NCBI GenBank assembly: GCA_035772405.1 | Contig: JAYKKM010000452.1 | Location: 2,918,001 to 2,982,000 of the forward strand | DNA from: Chrysogorgia sp. JL179-B06 | Lineage: Eukaryota > Cnidaria > Anthozoa > Scleralcyonacea > Chrysogorgiidae | Reading direction: 5' to 3' | DNA: 64,000 nt | Translations under genes and position numbers: made by a program | The notes under the pieces: generated by a model | Told to the model about the DNA's origin: nothing | The model's input: only the letters and a program-made list of their open reading frames with translations | The model's database searches: none | Shown: positions 61,199 to 64,000 of the stretch, in pieces | Layout of the letters: every line of letters starts with the position of its first letter | Position numbering within the stretch: the stretch's first letter is position 1

Positions 61199-61742
61199 AA
61201 AGGATTTATGTTGAAGGAAAAGTTCGAGTGTTGGAATACATACATTTTAAGACCAAACCGGGACCAGTTGCGAAAAATGCAACTTCAAGGCCTTCCGGCT
61301 GGAATTGAACCCGCAACCCTGCGATGCTAGTGCAGTGCTCTTCCGGCTGGACTTGAACCCGCGACCCTGCGATGCTAGTGCAGTCTTTTCGCAACTGGTC
61401 CCGGTTTGGTCTTAAAATGTATGTATTCCAACACTCGAATTTTTCCTTCACCATAAATCCTTTCAACATGTAGTTTGGTCGAGTGAAATGCCAAATATTA
61501 CCTATAATATACCCAGAATCTTATCCCGGCATTACCACCATATATACAGAACTCGTGACTAGGCTCTCGGCAACGGCTTCCGTAGCTTAGTGGTCAGAGC
61601 ACTGCACTAGCATCGCATGGGGTCGCGGGTTCAATTCCAGCCGGAAGGCCTTGAAGTTGCATTTTTCGCAACTGGTCCTGGTTTGGTCTTAAAATGTATG
61701 TATTTCCACACTCGAATTTTGCCTTCACCATAAATCTTGTCA

Positions 61743-61956
<214 letters not shown>

Positions 61957-62607
61957 AAAGGATTTATGGTGAAGGAAAAGTTCGAGTGTTGGAATATATA
62001 CATTTTAAGACCAAACCGGGACCAGTTGCGAAAAATGCAACTTCAAGGCCTTCCGGCTGGAATTGAATCCGCGACCCTGCGATGCTAGTGCAGTGCTCTG
62101 ACCACTGAGCTACGGAAGCCGTTGCCGAGAGCCTAGTCACGAGTTCTGTATATATGGTGGTAATGCCGGGATAAGATTCTGGGTATATTATAGGTAATAT
62201 TTGGCATTTCACTCGACCAAACTATATGTTGAAAGGATTTATGATGAAGAAAAATTTCGAGTGTTGGAATACATACATTTTAAGACCAAACCGGGACCAG
62301 TTGCGAAAAATGCAACTTCAAGGCCTTCCGGCTGGAATTCAACCCGCAACCCTGCGATGCTAGTGCAGTGCTCTTCCGGCTGGAATTGAACCCGCGACCC
62401 TGCGATGCTAGTGCAGTCTTTTCGCAACTGGTCCCGGTTTGGTCTTAAAATGTATGTATTCCAACACTCGAATTTTTCCTTCACCATAATTCCTTTCAAC
62501 ATGTAGTTTGGTCGAGTGAAATGCCAAATATTACCTATAATATACCCAGAATCTTATCCCGGCATTACCACCATATATACAGAACTCGTGACTAGGCTCT
62601 CGGCAAC

Positions 62608-62680
62608 GGCTTCCGTAGCTCAGTGGTCAGAGCACTGCACTAGCATCGCAGGGTCGCGGGTTCAATTCCAGCCGGAAGGC
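62608..62680 (+). repeat. Best-preserved tRNA-Ala(AGC)-like SINE head
   Basis: A 73-base segment folds as a tRNA by eye: acceptor GGCTTCC/GGAAGGC pairs at 6 of 7, D arm AGCTC/AGAGC is perfect, anticodon stem CTGCA/CGCAG pairs at 4 of 5 with loop CTAGCAT (anticodon AGC), and T arm GCGGG/CCAGC pairs at 4 of 5. It occurs in many copies with an attached body, so it is a SINE head and not a functional tRNA gene. Confidence 0.7.
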
Positions 62681-62809
62681 CTTGAAGTTGCATTTTTCGC
62701 AACTGGTCCCGGTTTGGTCTTAAAATGTATGTATTCCAACACTCGAAATTTTCCTTCACCATAAATCCTTTCAACAGTTTAGTTTGGTCGAGTGAAATGC
62801 CAAATATTA

Positions 62810-63002
<193 letters not shown>

Positions 63003-64000
63003 TATTGGCGATCAGAATATCCAGATAGCGTGAAGTGCGCATGGCCCATGCAGATTGCTCAAACTGCCACAAGGGTAGTGAGCGTTTTATTTATATATAA
63101 ACTTTCGATGAGAAATGGATTGCTGCCGCGGCGAGCTTATCTCACTCGCAAGCGGATAAATGGAAGTCCCGTTTTCATTTTGTTTTTTGCTTTAGGTTTT
63201 TGGACAAAAACTCTTTTTTCAAAGTCACTGCTACAGATTTTTCAAACACAGCTCAGTTGGAATATTTGTAAGTATTTTCAAATGTTCTTATCCACGGTCG
63301 TTCCTGACCCTAAAATATATGAGGCGATGTGAACGGCAAAGATGTCCTTTGTACAATAGAATTGTTCATGCAGAACAAAGAAAATAAATATTTTTTAGTA
63401 ATTTCAACACCGTCTTTGTTCTATACATACGGTCATTTTCTTTGTTCTATACATACATTCTGGGCATTTTCGCGTCTTCAGGACGACGTTATAACTCGCG
63501 GAAAGATGAGATCTGTTAAGGTTAACTTCATACAGATACTAAAATCGCTTTAGAAGTACCAGTAACGAACTGGAGAATTCCGGCAGAATTCTCGCTGGGA
63601 CTTTCCAGAGTGAAAAAAAAAATTAAACTAGATTGCTTGTTCCTTTGTGTGCTAGTGAGAAGTACTGAAGCGTTTTTGAAGTCCTAAAAATTGCTTCGAG
63701 TATCAAATACGGTAAACAACTAACCGTGGCTTCTTTTAAATTTATATGATTTAAATTATTCAAAGTTAATGTTTATTTTTTAACTGCCGTCACCGTTATA
63801 GATCTTAAGATCAATATATTATTATTGTCTTCATCGCAAATATCAGTGCTGTTTTGTTAATAATTTTGTTAATAATTTTATTAATAATTCACTTTACCGT
63901 TAATTAAATAATATTTTCCCAAGATACCGTTTTCGTCAATTGTTTCTAAAGTGGCTTTGAAGTCAAAGGTGAAATGAAATAAAGTTGCCGATTTTCCTTA
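63003..64000. other. Non-coding, no gene recognised
   Basis: Short frames at 63030-63332 and 63329-63553 have no domain or convincing splice context. CTTTGTTCTATACATAC repeats near 63416 and 63438. Confidence 0.4.

Noticed and set aside
62608..62680. Possible functional tRNA-Ala(AGC) gene
   Set aside because: The fold is fair, but each arm except D has a mismatch, and the same head with a common body recurs at least six times nearby.

Overview
The window is animal nuclear DNA. It is AT-rich, has spliced genes with GT-AG introns, contains the extracellular modules MAM, CUB and LRR, and carries animal-type CR1/L2-like and Ty3/gypsy retroelements, DNA transposons and SINEs. The domain and repeat mix suggests an early-branching marine animal, probably a cnidarian. 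That assignment is inference, because no marker gene is present.

Region by region. 1-9.3 kb holds a decayed Ty3/gypsy element (minus strand) interrupted by a decayed non-LTR retrotransposon. 9.7-12.2 kb holds a tRNA-related foldback, a triplicated repeat and a Harbinger transposase remnant. 13.5-17.2 kb holds two exons of a MAM-domain gene whose intron contains a 440-bp (TA)n tract. 19.345-34.301 kb is bounded by 25-bp inverted repeats (24/25 identical) with TA at each end. Inside are a spliced BEN-domain gene (plus strand) and a spliced DD34E Tc1-type transposase (minus strand), converging. 35-44 kb is a graveyard of retroelement pieces. 36.6-48.05 kb also holds two inverted, related Helitron-like elements. 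48.7-49.26 kb and 55.05-55.33 kb are two halves of a compact gene cluster, split by a 5.8-kb Helitron-like element. That element contains a 3.5-kb TIR transposon with a RecQ-like helicase remnant. 56.0-57.0 kb holds CUB and LRR N-terminal exons; their 3' part is copied in a ~4.3-kb palindrome (56.29-60.61 kb). 60.6-63.0 kb is a cluster of a tRNA-Ala-like SINE with (TA)n tracts.

Main result. The 15-kb unit looks like one giant Tc1/mariner-like transposon with two genes: a DD34E transposase with two phase-0 introns and a 561-residue BEN-domain protein. Arrays of ~12-bp palindromic units lie just inside both ends. Such an element would be unusual, because most known Tc1/mariner elements are short and intronless. 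The pairing of the two ends is inferred from one window and needs a second copy or an empty site to prove it.

Only the MAM, CUB/LRR and BEN reading frames look intact; most other coding pieces are broken. Roles are inferred from motifs read by eye, with no database search.
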